From Cyanophora paradoxa (Eukaryota; Glaucocystophyceae; Cyanophorales; Cyanophoraceae): DNA of 64,000 bases. The stretch covers positions 1-64,000 of the forward strand of contig QPMI01000584.1 of assembly GCA_004431415.1 (NCBI GenBank), read 5' to 3'. A program made the position numbers and the translations under genes. Positions 20,509 to 30,115 of this stretch are shown here, in pieces. A model generated the notes under the pieces. The model was not told the origin of the DNA and did not search any database. It saw only the letters and a program-made list of their open reading frames with translations. How positions within the stretch are numbered: position 1 is the stretch's first letter; the number at the start of each line of letters is the position of its first letter.

Positions 20509-21354
20509 ATGGGTGAATATAATCGAGTTCAACTTCCAATATATTCCCTTGGATCCCCTGCAATGCATTTTCGCCAGCATGAAGTTAATGATGAGGTTCG
20601 TGGTTTAGAATCCACAGAGAGACCCAATTCCAATGGTAACTCCTTTGATAAGAATTCGATTATTCGAGTTAAAGAGCTGAGAGCTGATAAGAATTCTGGT
20701 GTGGTTAAAACAACTCGACTTCTTGTCACCAATGCTAACTTCTTCCAGCCTACAAATGGAGGTCCTGATGCTTACAGTGTTGCCCTGAAAGCCCTAGATT
20801 TCGACAAGAATACTGCTGCTGTTACTGTGAGATCAGGAGGAGCATTTATTGGGGGTGGTTGCAGAGTGTCAGGTCAACTCTCATCCTCCATTTCGTATAA
20901 TGATGTCCCAGATACTCTAGAGCAAAATGTGGAAGACCCCCAACGAATTCGATTATATACTCCTGTCGCACAGCAGCCATTAATTCAATTTTACATTGGA
21001 TATACTGTTACTCTTGAAAACTCGGAATTAATTGAAGGAACCAAAAGAGTACTGAGAGGTCTTGCGATTCCATCTGCAATGCTTTCCCTTTGTAGAGCCA
21101 ACAACAATCAAGTAGGTCATAAATACTATTTCAATGTTCAGGGATATAATCATTTCGGTTATGGCTACTGTGTTTATAATAATAATTTCACCTTTGACTT
21201 GTTTGTTACAGATATTGGGTTATATACTATAACTCTTATCGGTTTGAGAACAGATATAGCCGCTGTATCAGCTCTTAGAGGTGTAACTCCTGATACTCTT
21301 TCAGTTACAGGGTTTTACATGGAGCCAGATATTATTGATGACCCAACCCCATAA
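20509..21354 (+). CDS. Short fibre-like protein 1, conserved anchor with unique head
   Basis: A 281-residue protein. Residues about 1-125 (G-L-E-S-T-E, then R-V-K-E-L-R-A-D-K, then L-L-V-T-N-A-N and S-G-G-A-F-I-G-G-G) match the N-termini of the next gene and of the element B protein at 61,617-62,528. The C-terminal part is different in each and beta-rich. This is the layout of a particle-attached anchor joined to a variable receptor-binding head. The gene lies 24 bases before its paralogue. Confidence 0.65.
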   Translation: MGEYNRVQLPIYSLGSPAMHFRQHEVNDEVRGLESTERPNSNGNSFDKNSIIRVKELRADKNSGVVKTTRLLVTNANFFQPTNGGPDAYSVALKALDFDKNTAAVTVRSGGAFIGGGCRVSGQLSSSISYNDVPDTLEQNVEDPQRIRLYTPVAQQPLIQFYIGYTVTLENSELIEGTKRVLRGLAIPSAMLSLCRANNNQVGHKYYFNVQGYNHFGYGYCVYNNNFTFDLFVTDIGLYTITLIGLRTDIAAVSALRGVTPDTLSVTGFYMEPDIIDDPTP

Positions 21355-21377
21355 AAGATATATCCCTTTAATGTAAA

Positions 21378-22214
21378 ATGGCAGAGGCACCCACACCAAT
21401 AGAGCGAATTATAACACCACAGCTATCATTAGCTGCCCCAGCAAACCATGTTCTGCAGCATGCTACATTTGATGATGTAGAGGGTCTCCCATCCACAGAG
21501 GTCCAACCTACAATGAACACCTTTGGTTCCACCCACAAACTGAGATTGCAGGAACTCAGATGTGATAAAAATAATGGATTAGTTAAGACAACTAAGCTAC
21601 TTGTCACAAATGCAAACTTTTCTGCTCATTATGGAGACCCAGATAGCTATGGAGATCCTCTGTCTACTTATTCTTTTGAATCTAGGTCGGGAGCTATTAA
21701 CTGCAAATCGGGGGGAGCTTATATTGGTGATGGTCTTAGGGTTGGTGGGGCTGTTGGAGCGCCTTTATTTGTGAATGATCAACCCAATCCCATTGATCCC
21801 AATACAAGAATTCGAACCTATGTCCCCAGCATGAATGCCCCATACATTATAAAGATATTCCCCATTGTTGTAAATGAACAAACAGCAGTAGTAGACTCCC
21901 TTGTTGAGATTGGTGACCACTACAAGGTGGTTGTGGATATCCCACCAGATGTATATGCTGTATGTCAAGTGGAGGGTGGAACTCCTAATTTTGCAGTTGT
22001 GATCACCCCATATGATAATTTTGGTATTGCTTATCATGGAGTCAATTTCGGTTTGGAAGACTATCAGTTTCTGGTGAGAGCCACCAAGTTTGGTATCTAC
22101 AAGTGTGTATTATATGCTGAGAGAACCGATTTTATTGCAAGGCAGAATACCTATGCTGAATACTATGGCACAAATCGATATTTCCCCATTTTTGGGCAGG
22201 ATACTGCTCCATAA
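21378..22214 (+). CDS. Short fibre-like protein 2, paralogue of the preceding gene
   Basis: A 278-residue protein with the shared N-terminal module (L-P-S-T-E, R-L-Q-E-L-R-C-D-K, T-K-L-L-V-T-N-A-N, S-G-G-A-Y-I-G-D-G) and a head that shares only general layout with protein 1, including an N-F-G-I-A-Y-H-G-V segment comparable to its H-F-G-Y-G-Y-C-V. Tandem duplication followed by divergence of the head is the simplest reading. Host-attachment role is inferred. Confidence 0.65.
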   Translation: MAEAPTPIERIITPQLSLAAPANHVLQHATFDDVEGLPSTEVQPTMNTFGSTHKLRLQELRCDKNNGLVKTTKLLVTNANFSAHYGDPDSYGDPLSTYSFESRSGAINCKSGGAYIGDGLRVGGAVGAPLFVNDQPNPIDPNTRIRTYVPSMNAPYIIKIFPIVVNEQTAVVDSLVEIGDHYKVVVDIPPDVYAVCQVEGGTPNFAVVITPYDNFGIAYHGVNFGLEDYQFLVRATKFGIYKCVLYAERTDFIARQNTYAEYYGTNRYFPIFGQDTAP

Positions 22215-22236
22215 GAATATTGGTTATATATAGAGT

Positions 22237-22509
22237 ATGGATAGTAAAACAAAAAAGTTTATTGATGCTGCTATGACAGTTCATGGTAAAGATAAATTCG
22301 ATTACAGTGAGACACATTACATCAAAGCTCAAGAGAAAGTATCTGTGAGATGTTTGCAGTGTAACAAGGTGATCCTTACATATCCCTTTAATCATGTGAA
22401 GGGATCAGGTTGCAGGGACTGTAACAAAAGAAAGAGTCAAGCACACAGGAAAAGAGCTACTTCATCAATCAGAGTAGAGTATAGGGATATTTGCATTAGG
22501 TTTGACTAG
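22237..22509 (+). CDS. Treble-clef zinc protein, DUF723-like
   Basis: A 90-residue protein with H-G-K-D-K-F-D-Y-S and two CxxC pairs (Cys39/Cys42 and Cys59/Cys62) flanking Y-P-F-N-H-V-K-G-S-G. This matches the general pattern of the small DUF723-type treble-clef domain common in phages and giant viruses, often fused to endonucleases. Here it stands alone with a short basic tail. Probably nucleic-acid binding. Confidence 0.65.
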   Translation: MDSKTKKFIDAAMTVHGKDKFDYSETHYIKAQEKVSVRCLQCNKVILTYPFNHVKGSGCRDCNKRKSQAHRKRATSSIRVEYRDICIRFD

Positions 22510-22532
22510 TTAATTTTTCTAAGGTATTCTTA

Positions 22533-22931
22533 ATGGAGACTAAATACAGAGGCTTTCATGTTATGCTTGATTACAAGGCTAAATCAGCTATAGCAACAGG
22601 TTATGAGCATGTTAGCTTCCTAGGTAATTGGATTATGGGAACCCTTGAACAAGCAGTATTGAGACAAGGTATTAGGATTGTTCATAAGCATTGTGAGATA
22701 TTTGATGGCAAACTATCACCTCCTGGTTTTGCTTTGGTTCTGCTATTAGATGAAAGCCATTGTACAGCTCATTGTTATTCCAATGAAGGCATGTTAGCAA
22801 TTGATATATTCAGTTGTGGTAAAGAAGCTCAGCATAAAACACAATCAGTAGCAGATGAGATCGATAAAACAATGAATTTCTTAACATTTGAGAAGACTGA
22901 GAGACATAAACATGATAGATTCCCGTTTTGA
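22533..22931 (+). CDS. speH: S-adenosylmethionine decarboxylase, prokaryotic (SpeD/SpeH) type
   Basis: Would decarboxylate S-adenosylmethionine to give the aminopropyl donor for spermidine synthesis. The 132-residue length fits the small class-1 enzyme. The self-cleavage site L-D-E-S-H is present with Glu74-Ser75 (Ser75 becoming the pyruvoyl group). His80 and Cys95 stand exactly 5 and 20 residues after the serine, the spacing of Ser63, His68 and Cys83 in the Thermotoga enzyme. The gene is last in the fibre cluster of element A, and I found no spermidine synthase or other polyamine gene in the window. Retention of all catalytic positions suggests it is active. Polyamine supply for DNA packing or host takeover is inference. 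Confidence 0.8.
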   Translation: METKYRGFHVMLDYKAKSAIATGYEHVSFLGNWIMGTLEQAVLRQGIRIVHKHCEIFDGKLSPPGFALVLLLDESHCTAHCYSNEGMLAIDIFSCGKEAQHKTQSVADEIDKTMNFLTFEKTERHKHDRFPF

Positions 22932-23401
22932 TGGGTTTCTATAATGATGATCAGGGTAATTTACCTTTTTTATTACAATGGCAATCGTTAAAAAAGGATA
23001 TAATATATCCTTTCCTACAATAGCTTTCTACAATGATTTTCTTTCTACAGTAGCTTTTGTTACAATAGAATTCTACTGTATGATGTAGCCGAAATATGAA
23101 TGCACCCTACATTAAGCAATGTCAAGTATTTCGAATACTATTCGATTTCCTTACAATAACACTCAGCATCTGCCCTAGATTCCCCCTATTACCCTATTAT
23201 TTAAGTGGACTCAAGGTTGACTCATATTAATCGTAAAAGTAGTAAAAGTATATGGATTTTGTTACGAATTCAATGGGAGGGTTGACTAAGTGGGTTGAGT
23301 TGACTCAAATTTCACAGGAAATAACAATGAATCAGAGTATAAATGCATTTTTTGAATCAACTACACCAACTAACACTGAGAAAGTAGAAGATATCATATA
23401 G
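22932..23401. other. Gene-free AT-rich stretch
   Basis: I see no credible ORF here. There is a loose repeat of TTCTACAATNATTTTC and TTCTACAGTAGCTTTT words at about 23,025-23,075, and a pair of TTGACTCA-like words near 23,215-23,310. This is the start of the non-coding tail of element A. Confidence 0.5.
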
Positions 23402-23533
23402 TATTACCATATATGGTTTGTCAGGCACTATAATATAGTTGTCAGGCACTTATATAGTATGTCAGGCATTGTCAGGCACCTTTTTAGAAAACTTTTCTAT
23501 AATTCAAATTTCATTGTTGATCCAAACAATGAC
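23402..23533. repeat. Direct repeat copy 2 with four TGTCAGGCA sites
   Basis: Second copy of the unit at 6,413-6,544, in the same orientation. It keeps all four GTCAGGCA words and the AGAAAACTTTTCT core. A further TGCCTGAC word follows at about 23,574. This copy lies in the terminal non-coding tail of element A. Confidence 0.75.
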
Positions 23534-23663
23534 TTAGCCAAAATAAAATACTTTATGAAAATCGATAGATTTAATGCCTGACAAATAAATGCTGCCTGAA
23601 AGATTTAACACCAACTAACACTGAGATTTTCACAATATATGAGGTCCTTACTGAATATGGTTT

Positions 23664-23768
23664 GTGTGACAGGTGTGACAGGTTTATCCCGTGGATTTTA
23701 AAAATCAATTTCTCACTAGGACTTTCCTTGGGATTGACCTGTCACACCTGTCACACCTGTCACACCCA
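23664..23768. repeat. Inverted GTGTGACAG iterons
   Basis: Two tandem GTGTGACAG words on the left (about 23,664-23,684) face three tandem CTGTCACAC words on the right (about 23,740-23,766), so the whole can form an imperfect hairpin with a loop of about 55 bases. The word differs from the TGTCAGGCA family. It is a candidate binding array or replication feature near the element end. Confidence 0.65.
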
Positions 23769-24007
23769 AAATCCTAAGGGTCCCCCTTAGACTCAACAAA
23801 ACAATGATAAAATCATATAAGTTTCATGTATAATTACGATTGGATTCAATAAGAGATCGATTTGTTAATATAAACAAATGAATCATTTATGGATCTTAAT
23901 CGAGTTTAGCGATATATTTCCGATTAAATGAATTAAATTTAATTAAATTTAATCGAGAAAGTACATGAATATAATATCGATTAAATCAATTAACTTTTAG
24001 ACCAATC

Positions 24008-24291
24008 ACACATAGTAAAATGCGGAGTTTTAACCAGAGGCAAGATCTAATTGAGATTCAGTTATATTATTCGGAAATATATACAGATTATCGATTAACT
24101 CAGTAAGACTAATCGGAAAATAAGAGAAATTTACGATAAAATATCGAAAAGAATACAAAATAATCGAAATAAATGAATATTCGATAAGATATACACAGAT
24201 TATCGATTGATTGAAATAGAATATACGAGATATATCAACAAAATCAATTAAGATTAAGCCGAGGGTTAAAACTCCGCATTTTACTATGTGT
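24008..24291. repeat. 28-bp perfect inverted repeat bounding the right end of element A
   Basis: Positions 24,008-24,035 and 24,264-24,291 are perfect reverse complements (core TAGTAAAATGCGGAGTTTTA). The 228 bases between are very AT-rich with recurring ATCGA/TCGAT words and no ORF. GC-rich sequence begins at the next base. It may be the true terminus of element A or a small MITE-like insertion at its edge. Confidence 0.75.
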
Positions 24292-25270
24292 CAGGTCGGC
24301 GGGCTCCAGGCCGAACGCGACCCGGAGCTCCTCGGCCTGCGCCCGCCCCGCGATGTACGCCTGCGCTCGAGATCGCCCACGTGAGCGATGCGAACCAGCC
24401 GAGCGGCCGCAGCACTAGTACTGGAAGCGCGTCGACGCCAATCGCGAGAGAGCGGAGAATGTGCAGACCTTGTGGGCCGACTGGACGAAAGAGGCCCGCT
24501 GGCTCTCGGAGAGCTCGCCCTCGCGGACCTCCGCGCTCCAAATCGCAATCCCCGCCGCCTTCTCCGCCACGTACTTGGTCGACAGCGCGTACGCCATCGT
24601 GCCGCAGTTGCTTTCCTCCTGCAGATGCTCATACAATTAGCGAGCGACACCAAGCTGCGAGCAGACGCCGACGGCCTGGGGATCACCCAGGGAAACCAGA
24701 GCGCCGTTTCGACGAGCAGCCGCGTGGTGGGGTCCCCGAGGATGCCGAGCGAGTAGACGCTTCGACCTCGACTGTGCCACGCGTTCTGGCACAGGCGGCA
24801 GTCTTGCAGGCCGCACTCCTCCCCGGCCGCAGCATTGCCGGCGGCCGCAGCCGCCTGACTGGACTTGCGCATCCGCTGGTGCTCGAGGATCTGAGCGCTG
24901 AGGGCTTCCAGCTGCTCGATGCTGAGCGCATCCTCCGCGCCATGATAAAGCCCGGAGATGGGCGAAGCCTCCGGATCTTCGTTCAGACCCGGGCTCGAGC
25001 TCACTGGCGTCTTGAAGGCGTAGTGCATCAAACAGTGGGAGGCGGCGCTCATGTCCGCGGAGCTCTGCCAGTCGACGTTCTCTGCGACCGTGCAGTCCGT
25101 GCTGCGGCGATCGCGAGGGCGCTTAGCAGCTAGAGCTGCGCGCAGCGAACGGCGGGGCCCGGTGCGCACTCGAACGGCATCATGGCCAGGTCCGCGACCT
25201 CGCACCAGCGCGCGAGGAGCATCACGACAAGCAAACACCCCTCGGGGCGTCGCGTCGTGTCCAGCCACAG
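24292..25270 (-). CDS. Host exons, unrecognised protein, cut by element A
   Basis: On the minus strand GC-rich readings look coding in pieces: about 24,700-25,110 (with S-I-E-Q-L-E-A-L-S-A-Q-I-L-E-H-Q), 24,415-24,636 (with Y-A-L-S-T-K-Y-V-A-E-K-A) and 24,292-24,370 (with A-Q-A-E-E-L-R-V-A-F-G-L-E). The pieces lie in different frames, so introns or indels separate them. The last piece runs straight into the element A terminus, suggesting that A inserted into this gene. No family recognised. Confidence 0.35.
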
Positions 25271-25794
25271 CGCCGCCTCCACCTTCTTTTGCATGGGCGT
25301 GGAGCGCTCGGACAGCACGTTCTCGCGGTCACGGTCGCTGCGCAGCGGACGGACGTGAGAGCTTGCAAATTGAACCCAGTACTAGTACTCGTGTGGGGCC
25401 AGGGCCGGGCGGGGCGGGGCCCCCCGCACCATGCAAGAAGAAGGGCCCCGGCGGCTAGCACCAGGCGGGCTGTGTCCTCGCTCTCCCCGGAGATGTTCTC
25501 CTGGTCGTGCCTCGGCAACTCGAGCTCTGGCGACAGGAGGTCACGCGGAGGCGCTCAAGCTTCCAGGGTACACAAAAGTTCGAATTCGAAGTCACCTCCC
25601 GCAAAAATCAACGGCGCGTTCTCCCTCAACTCATCTAGCCTCACCTGCGCACCGCGTCGTCAAAGCCGTCCAGGGCTCGTCTGGCAGATACAGACGGCAT
25701 GCGCACCTTCAGCCACTCGCCGAAACGCGCTCCACGATCATGATCAGCACCGGCGGCTTCACCGGGCGCTGCACGCGCAGCTGCAGCTGGAGCG

Positions 25795-26427
25795 CTAGCG
25801 GAGAGGGCGTCGCGGATGACCCAGACGGCCTGGACGCAGGGACAGACGCCCCAGACGAGCTCCGCCAGCCGCAGCGCGTCCGCCCGCTCCTCCTCCGCCC
25901 CCGGCCCTGCCGGACGTGTGCCCGTCAGCAGCCGCAGCGCGTGCTAGGGCTGGAGGCGAATCCAAGGACGGACCCGAGGTGCCGGCCGCAGCCCGGAGGA
26001 GGACGTGGATCTCTCCGAGGATTCGCCGCCAGAGCAAGGTCGCGCTGGGGACGTAGATGCTCGACAGGTGCGAGATGGACCGCGGGCTGCTGAGGGCCGC
26101 GATGCCGATCTTCGCCGCCAGAAAGTAATCGACCAGCTCCGGCTCCTCGACCCCCCAGCCGATGGCCTTCTCCGCGAGAGGCTTGTAGAGGCCCCACAGG
26201 CTTTTGTGAACCTTCTCCACTTCTGCATTGCACAGGAACAAGCGCCGCTCCAGCACCTCGATCGGTTCGCGATCCCCGAACCGCCCGAGGAAGTGCGCGA
26301 AGAGGCGCCGCCGCAGCACCGCGGGGCCGACATCGCCGGTAGGGACGCCGCAGCGCTCCGCCAAGCGCGGGGCCACGCTGTCGATGAAGCGGACCTGCGA
26401 CCCAGCATCAGTGCGCGCGTGGGTCAA
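25795..26427 (-). CDS. Host exon, unrecognised helical protein
   Basis: An open reading of about 210 codons. Its N-terminal 150 residues (with R-L-F-A-H-F-L-G-R-F-G-D and L-W-G-L-Y-K-P-L-A-E-K) look like a folded helical protein, while the C-terminal alanine- and glycine-rich part is probably intron or another frame. It is on the same strand as its neighbours and likely part of one multi-exon host gene. Confidence 0.35.
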   Translation of the reverse strand: MTHARTDAGSQVRFIDSVAPRLAERCGVPTGDVGPAVLRRRLFAHFLGRFGDREPIEVLERRLFLCNAEVEKVHKSLWGLYKPLAEKAIGWGVEEPELVDYFLAAKIGIAALSSPRSISHLSSIYVPSATLLWRRILGEIHVLLRAAAGTSGPSLDSPPALARAAAADGHTSGRAGGGGGAGGRAAAGGARLGRLSLRPGRLGHPRRPLR

Positions 26428-26956
26428 ATTGTATTAATCGAGCCTCGTTAAAAAGAGTACAAGAAGGTCGCACCGCAAACTCAAAGTGAGGGCGGTTTCC
26501 GGCGCCGAGAATGGCGGAGAACACCATAGGTGCGGCGCTCTCAACGTCCTCACTCGCGTCCAGCAGAACGGCACAGCGAAGGAGCCAGTCGCACTCGTCT
26601 GCTTCGCCGCACGGATGGTTGATCGAGCGACCGACCTGGGCGAGCAGCTGCAGCGAAACGCGCGCCAAGATGGCTGTGCTCGAGCCATCGTCCTGACGGC
26701 TCGCCGCAACGAGCGTCTGAGCTGCCGCTGCAATTCGCTCATCGCTCCCGCCCCCATTTCTTATTTGCAAGCCGTCGACGCAAAACAAGGAGCCGCCATT
26801 CTCGCTGAGATGCGTTCGGAGGAGGAAGTCTGCGATGCGGGCGGAGACCGAGCTGTCCAGAGAGCGGAGGGCCCGACCCCCTGCAGCTGCTTCGGCCGTG
26901 AAGAACCGGCAGAGCTCTTCCACGCCCACAAGATCGAACTGAGAAGAAAAGCACAA
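26408..26956 (-). CDS. Host exon, unrecognised helical protein
   Basis: An open reading of about 180 codons with amphipathic helical stretches (L-V-G-V-E-E-L-C-R-F-F and I-L-A-R-V-S-L-Q-L-L-A-Q-V). It sits between two other coding-like readings on the minus strand and overlaps the next by a few bases, so exon limits are not certain. No known domain recognised. Confidence 0.35.
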   Translation of the reverse strand: MCFSSQFDLVGVEELCRFFTAEAAAGGRALRSLDSSVSARIADFLLRTHLSENGGSLFCVDGLQIRNGGGSDERIAAAAQTLVAASRQDDGSSTAILARVSLQLLAQVGRSINHPCGEADECDWLLRCAVLLDASEDVESAAPMVFSAILGAGNRPHFEFAVRPSCTLFNEARLIQFDPRAH

Positions 26957-26989
26957 TCAGTCAAGAATTCTGAAATAACACAAACGAAA

Positions 26990-27462
26990 ATGATGCAGGG
27001 GGCGCGTTCTTACAAGTGGCGATCGACGCGGTGTATTCGTGTCCTCTGTCACAAGCAGTTCAATGCAGAATCTCCGGCGAGACTTGGCGCCCTCGTGCGC
27101 AGCACTGCCCGCCATCTCCAACAAAGCGAATACCAAGCGCAGGGCTTCCAGATATTGCCGAAGATTGAGGAGGCGCAGGAGACACGCCGCCAGCAGCGTC
27201 TCGTACTGCTGGGGCGACGCCGGCTCGCTTTCACCAAGAACGCTGAGCCCCGCCCCTTGGCGAGCCGCGAGGAGCGACTTGGCGACGCTGAGGGCGTGCG
27301 CGGCGCTCGCCTCCGACGTGCAGTCCCCTGAAACGGGGCCGAAAATCGCGTCTCGGATCCTGCTCACGTATTTGCAGTGCAGATTCGGCTCCAAATCGTT
27401 GAAGAAGTCGTACATCAAGCAGGCGTGGTCCAGATCGGTGTTGTGAAGGTAATATCTGAAGC
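26990..27462 (-). CDS. Host exon, unrecognised helical-repeat protein
   Basis: The coding-like reading begins upstream of 27,418 (Y-Y-L-H-N-T-D-L-D-H-A-C) and continues with M-Y-D-F-F-N-D-L-E-P-N, then a run of leucine-rich helices (L-L-A-A-C-L-L-R-L-L-N-L-R-Q-Y). The end near 27,000 is uncertain. The style recalls the helical solenoids of large eukaryotic proteins, but I cannot name a family. Confidence 0.35.
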
Positions 27463-27512
27463 GATCACGCGAGGATCAATGACCGTGGCAAGGCAGCAGA
27501 TTTAGAAGACCT

Positions 27513-28425
27513 TCATACGCTCGATCTGGTAAAGCAAGCAGCACAAGGAAGGCACCTGGCTGCGAAGGCGCCCAGGCCGGCCTCGTGAAGGGACGCAAAC
27601 CACGCTCGTTCACGCGGCTTCTTGTTTTGTGCATCTTCATGTCCAGAGCTTGGGGCCTTGCACACATCAGCTGGAGGTGGATCCGAAGTTGCAGGGCTTT
27701 CCTCCTCTCTGGGCAGGAATCCCGTCCTCGCGCGCCGAATGAGCGCCGCCTCGAGCGCGATGTCGGGTCGCTGCGCGCAGGCGGCGAAGGCCTCCGCCAG
27801 CGGGAGCCTCGCGACCCGCAGCGCCTCCTCCGACTCGCGCTCCGGGGACGGCGCCGGCGAGGGTGCAGCCGAGTCGACGCGGAGGGCGAGGCCGGAGCGG
27901 ACTGCGGTTTGGAAGGCGTCCACCTCCTTCACGGTTGTCACCGTCTGCGAGATGTAGACGTTGATCCCGTCCCGATGGAAGGCGTCCAGCGGGAGGCGTG
28001 CGAGGCTGAGCCAGAGGACGCTGAGGTGGTCGCCGGCCGCCGCTCGCGCACTCTCCAGGAAGTCCACTGCTCTCGCCGCCATGACGATCGCGTCGTGCAG
28101 CACTGCCAGCCATCGGCGCTGCTTGCAGCTCAGAGCTCGAGGATCGGCAGAGTAGTCGAGCACCCAGCGACAGCGACAGCGGTTGTGCTGGCGGCCGTAG
28201 GCCGTCTCCTCCCCGGGGCACTTGCACCGCAGCCTGTACTCGCCGACAGACGGGGCTTCTCCGGCTTCGAAGAGATGCGGTATGTGCCTGTCGATGAGCT
28301 CGAGGACGGCGGCGACGGCCTCCGATTGCGAGGGGCGACCACCCTGGGCGTCGCGCGGCTGCCTCGAGGTCAGCGCGAAGCCACTCGCACAGTTCATGTG
28401 CACACCAATTCATGATCACGTTCAC
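27513..28425 (-). CDS. Host exon(s), unrecognised protein with Cys-rich segment
   Basis: A reading from about 28,410 (N-W-C-A-H-E-L-C-E-W-L-R) shifts frame once near 28,345 and then runs for more than 200 codons, including a cysteine-rich part (L-R-C-K-C-P-G-E-E, N-R-C-R-C-R-W) and R-W-L-A-V-L-H-D-A-I-V. The proline- and serine-rich end may be linker. The frame change is at a short run and could be an indel. No domain recognised. Confidence 0.38.
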
Positions 28426-28569
28426 TGAGAAGTGCCGCGAGTGCCGTGGCGACGCCTCCAGCTCGAGCCAGACTCAAGCCGTCACTCGAGCGGCCTGGCC
28501 GCGCGTCAGAATTTGAAGCGTATGAAAGCGAAACCTAAACGAAAGATGGCAATGTTGCTAAACTCGCAC

Positions 28570-28720
28570 CGCGCTCGGCCAGATAACGACAGCGCGCCTC
28601 GAGATCGCGGAGCGGCTCCAGACAGAGGAGCTCGAGGCTGGCGGAGGGGGCGTCCCAGGCCAGCGCGGCCCGCAGCGCCGGGTGCTCCCACGACGTCTCA
28701 GCCTGATCATGAGGAAGACC
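28570..28720 (-). CDS. Short host exon
   Basis: Read on the minus strand, a phase not used by any long ORF gives a convincing coding stretch (W-E-H-P-A-L-R-A-A-L-A-W-D-A-P and L-E-L-L-C-L-E-P-L-R-D-L-E). It is flanked by an AG just upstream near 28,722 and a stop-rich stretch downstream, as expected for an exon between introns. It probably belongs to the same host gene as its neighbours. Confidence 0.3.
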
Positions 28721-28765
28721 ATGTCAACTAAAGCTTGCATTTCGCATATAAATGTGAAGAATAGA

Positions 28766-29066
28766 TTAATGCAAAGGGAACTGACGGACCAGGCGGGCCG
28801 CTTGCACGAGAACGCGAGCTATCTTGCGCAGGACGATTGTCCTGGCGCCTTCGCCCAAGAGCGAACGCAAATCAAAGACAGCAGGGGCGCCTGCAGCGAG
28901 CGAGTTTGCATCCGCATTGTTTTCGCCCTCCCGACGGAGTCCGAAAGTGCCCACGATGTCCAGGGCTGCGGCAGACAGGAGCTTCCGCTGCTGGGCGCTG
29001 AGGCGTTCGTCCACAGCGACCACCTGCTCAACGCGATCGCAAGACGGAACGTCGGTGCGCGCACAC
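28766..29066 (-). CDS. Host exon, unrecognised
   Basis: About 100 codons with a helical segment (R-L-S-A-Q-Q-R-K-L-L-S-A-A-A-L-D-I-V) and a C-terminal amphipathic stretch (V-L-R-K-I-A-R-V-L-V-Q-A-A-R). The exact exon borders are not clear. Strand and composition match the surrounding host readings. Confidence 0.33.
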
Positions 29067-29086
29067 GTGCACATCATCTTTAATTT

Positions 29087-29850
29087 TTAGAAGGAGTTCT
29101 CGCGGACCGAGAGGCCGCCAAGGCATTCGGCAGCGTTGCCTGCACACGTGTTCGCATGCTGCCGACGCTCCCGCACGCGCTCCGGCTCGTATTCCGCGTC
29201 GGAGTCCACGTCGGAGCCCTCGATGATTTCGTACCTCCAAAGGAGCGTCTCGTCGCCCTTGAACGCCGCCGCCGATGCTGCGAGCTGCAGCAGTACGCCG
29301 GCGGACGCCACGAGGTAGCCCCCTCTGCGGAGTATCCAGGAGAAGGAGTCGATCCGGGCGAAGAGCCTGCTTGGAGATCAAACGCGCGTGCACATTTCAT
29401 CCGAGCACCGATGCAAATGGCGGACCAACTGAAGCAGGCCGGATCGCCGCCGTCGGGGACGGCGTGGCTGGGGAAGAGCTGGTGCCCGCAGCGCTGCGAG
29501 TAGTAGAGGGGCTGCTCTGACTTCGGGGCCCCAGCGACGGGAGTGAAGTCGTACTCGCTCTCCTCCTCGTCGTACTTTGAGGTCTGCGGCCGCCGCGTCT
29601 TGACGAGCATGCGAAAGCTGCCTGGATATCGCCTCTCGTCGCGGCAGTCTTCGACAGAGCAGCGCCACATCGGCTTGCGCGTGCGACGGAAGGCTTCGAG
29701 GCCCGCCGCGATGGCCCGCCCCGCCAGCTTCTCCCCGAGCTGGTTCCCATATGCGTCCTCCCCCGGCAGAGCCGATGATGCCCATGCTGGCGGCTGCGGC
29801 GAAGAATCAGCATCACACCAAGTGTCGAAGAATGGGGTAACGAGGCAGCT
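29087..29850 (-). CDS. Host two-exon gene end, one membrane segment
   Basis: The upstream exon (about 29,409-29,850) encodes F-F-D-T-W-C-D-A-D, then L-G-E-K-L-A-G-R-A-I-A-A-G, W-R-C-S-V-E-D-C-R-D and Y-D-E-E-E-S-E-Y-D-F. A 42-base interval with GT and AG ends (29,367-29,408) separates it from a final exon at 29,087-29,366, which has one likely membrane helix (L-V-A-S-A-G-V-L-L-Q-L-A-A) and an acidic tail before a TAA-type stop. Family unknown. This is the clearest spliced reading in the host block. Confidence 0.42.
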
Positions 29851-29879
29851 AAACGCGGCGGGGGGCTAAAGAGCGGGGC

Positions 29880-30084
29880 CTGAATGTGAAAACGGAGGGC
29901 GGAGGCGGGGGGCGGGCGGGGCGGGGGGAGGAGGGAGGGGGTGGGGTGGGGGTGGGGAGGGGGGTGGGGGTGGGGTGGGGGAGGGGAGGCGGGGGGGCTG
30001 ACCCTGGGAAGCGGAGCGGGGGAGGAGGGGATGGGGGTGGGGTGGGTGGGTGGGTTTTTTCGGGGGAGGGTTTCGGGGGAGGGC

Positions 30085-30115
<31 letters not shown>

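Larger units (their letters stand above)
1..24291. mobile_element. Element A: integrated Polinton-like virus, left end outside window
   Basis: This AT-rich block encodes a protein-primed DNA polymerase, TVpol-helicase, packaging ATPase, major and minor capsid proteins and fibres, in the same order as element B at 37,165-64,000. Base composition changes abruptly at about 24,291, where a 28-bp inverted-repeat arm ends and GC-rich host-like sequence begins. The left end, where an integrase gene and the other terminal repeat would be expected, is not in the window. The right boundary is an inference from composition and the repeat arm. No target-site duplication can be tested with only one end visible. 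Confidence 0.82.

Noticed and set aside
24402-24440. Cluster of rare-cutter sites (NotI, SpeI, ScaI, SalI-like) resembling a cloning linker
   Set aside because: The surrounding GC-rich DNA reads as host coding sequence on the minus strand and no vector backbone is present. Such sites are frequent by chance at this GC content.
26957-27462. Possible calcium-channel (RIH-like) helical domain in the host exon
   Set aside because: Only a general helical, leucine-rich impression. No specific motif could be confirmed by eye.
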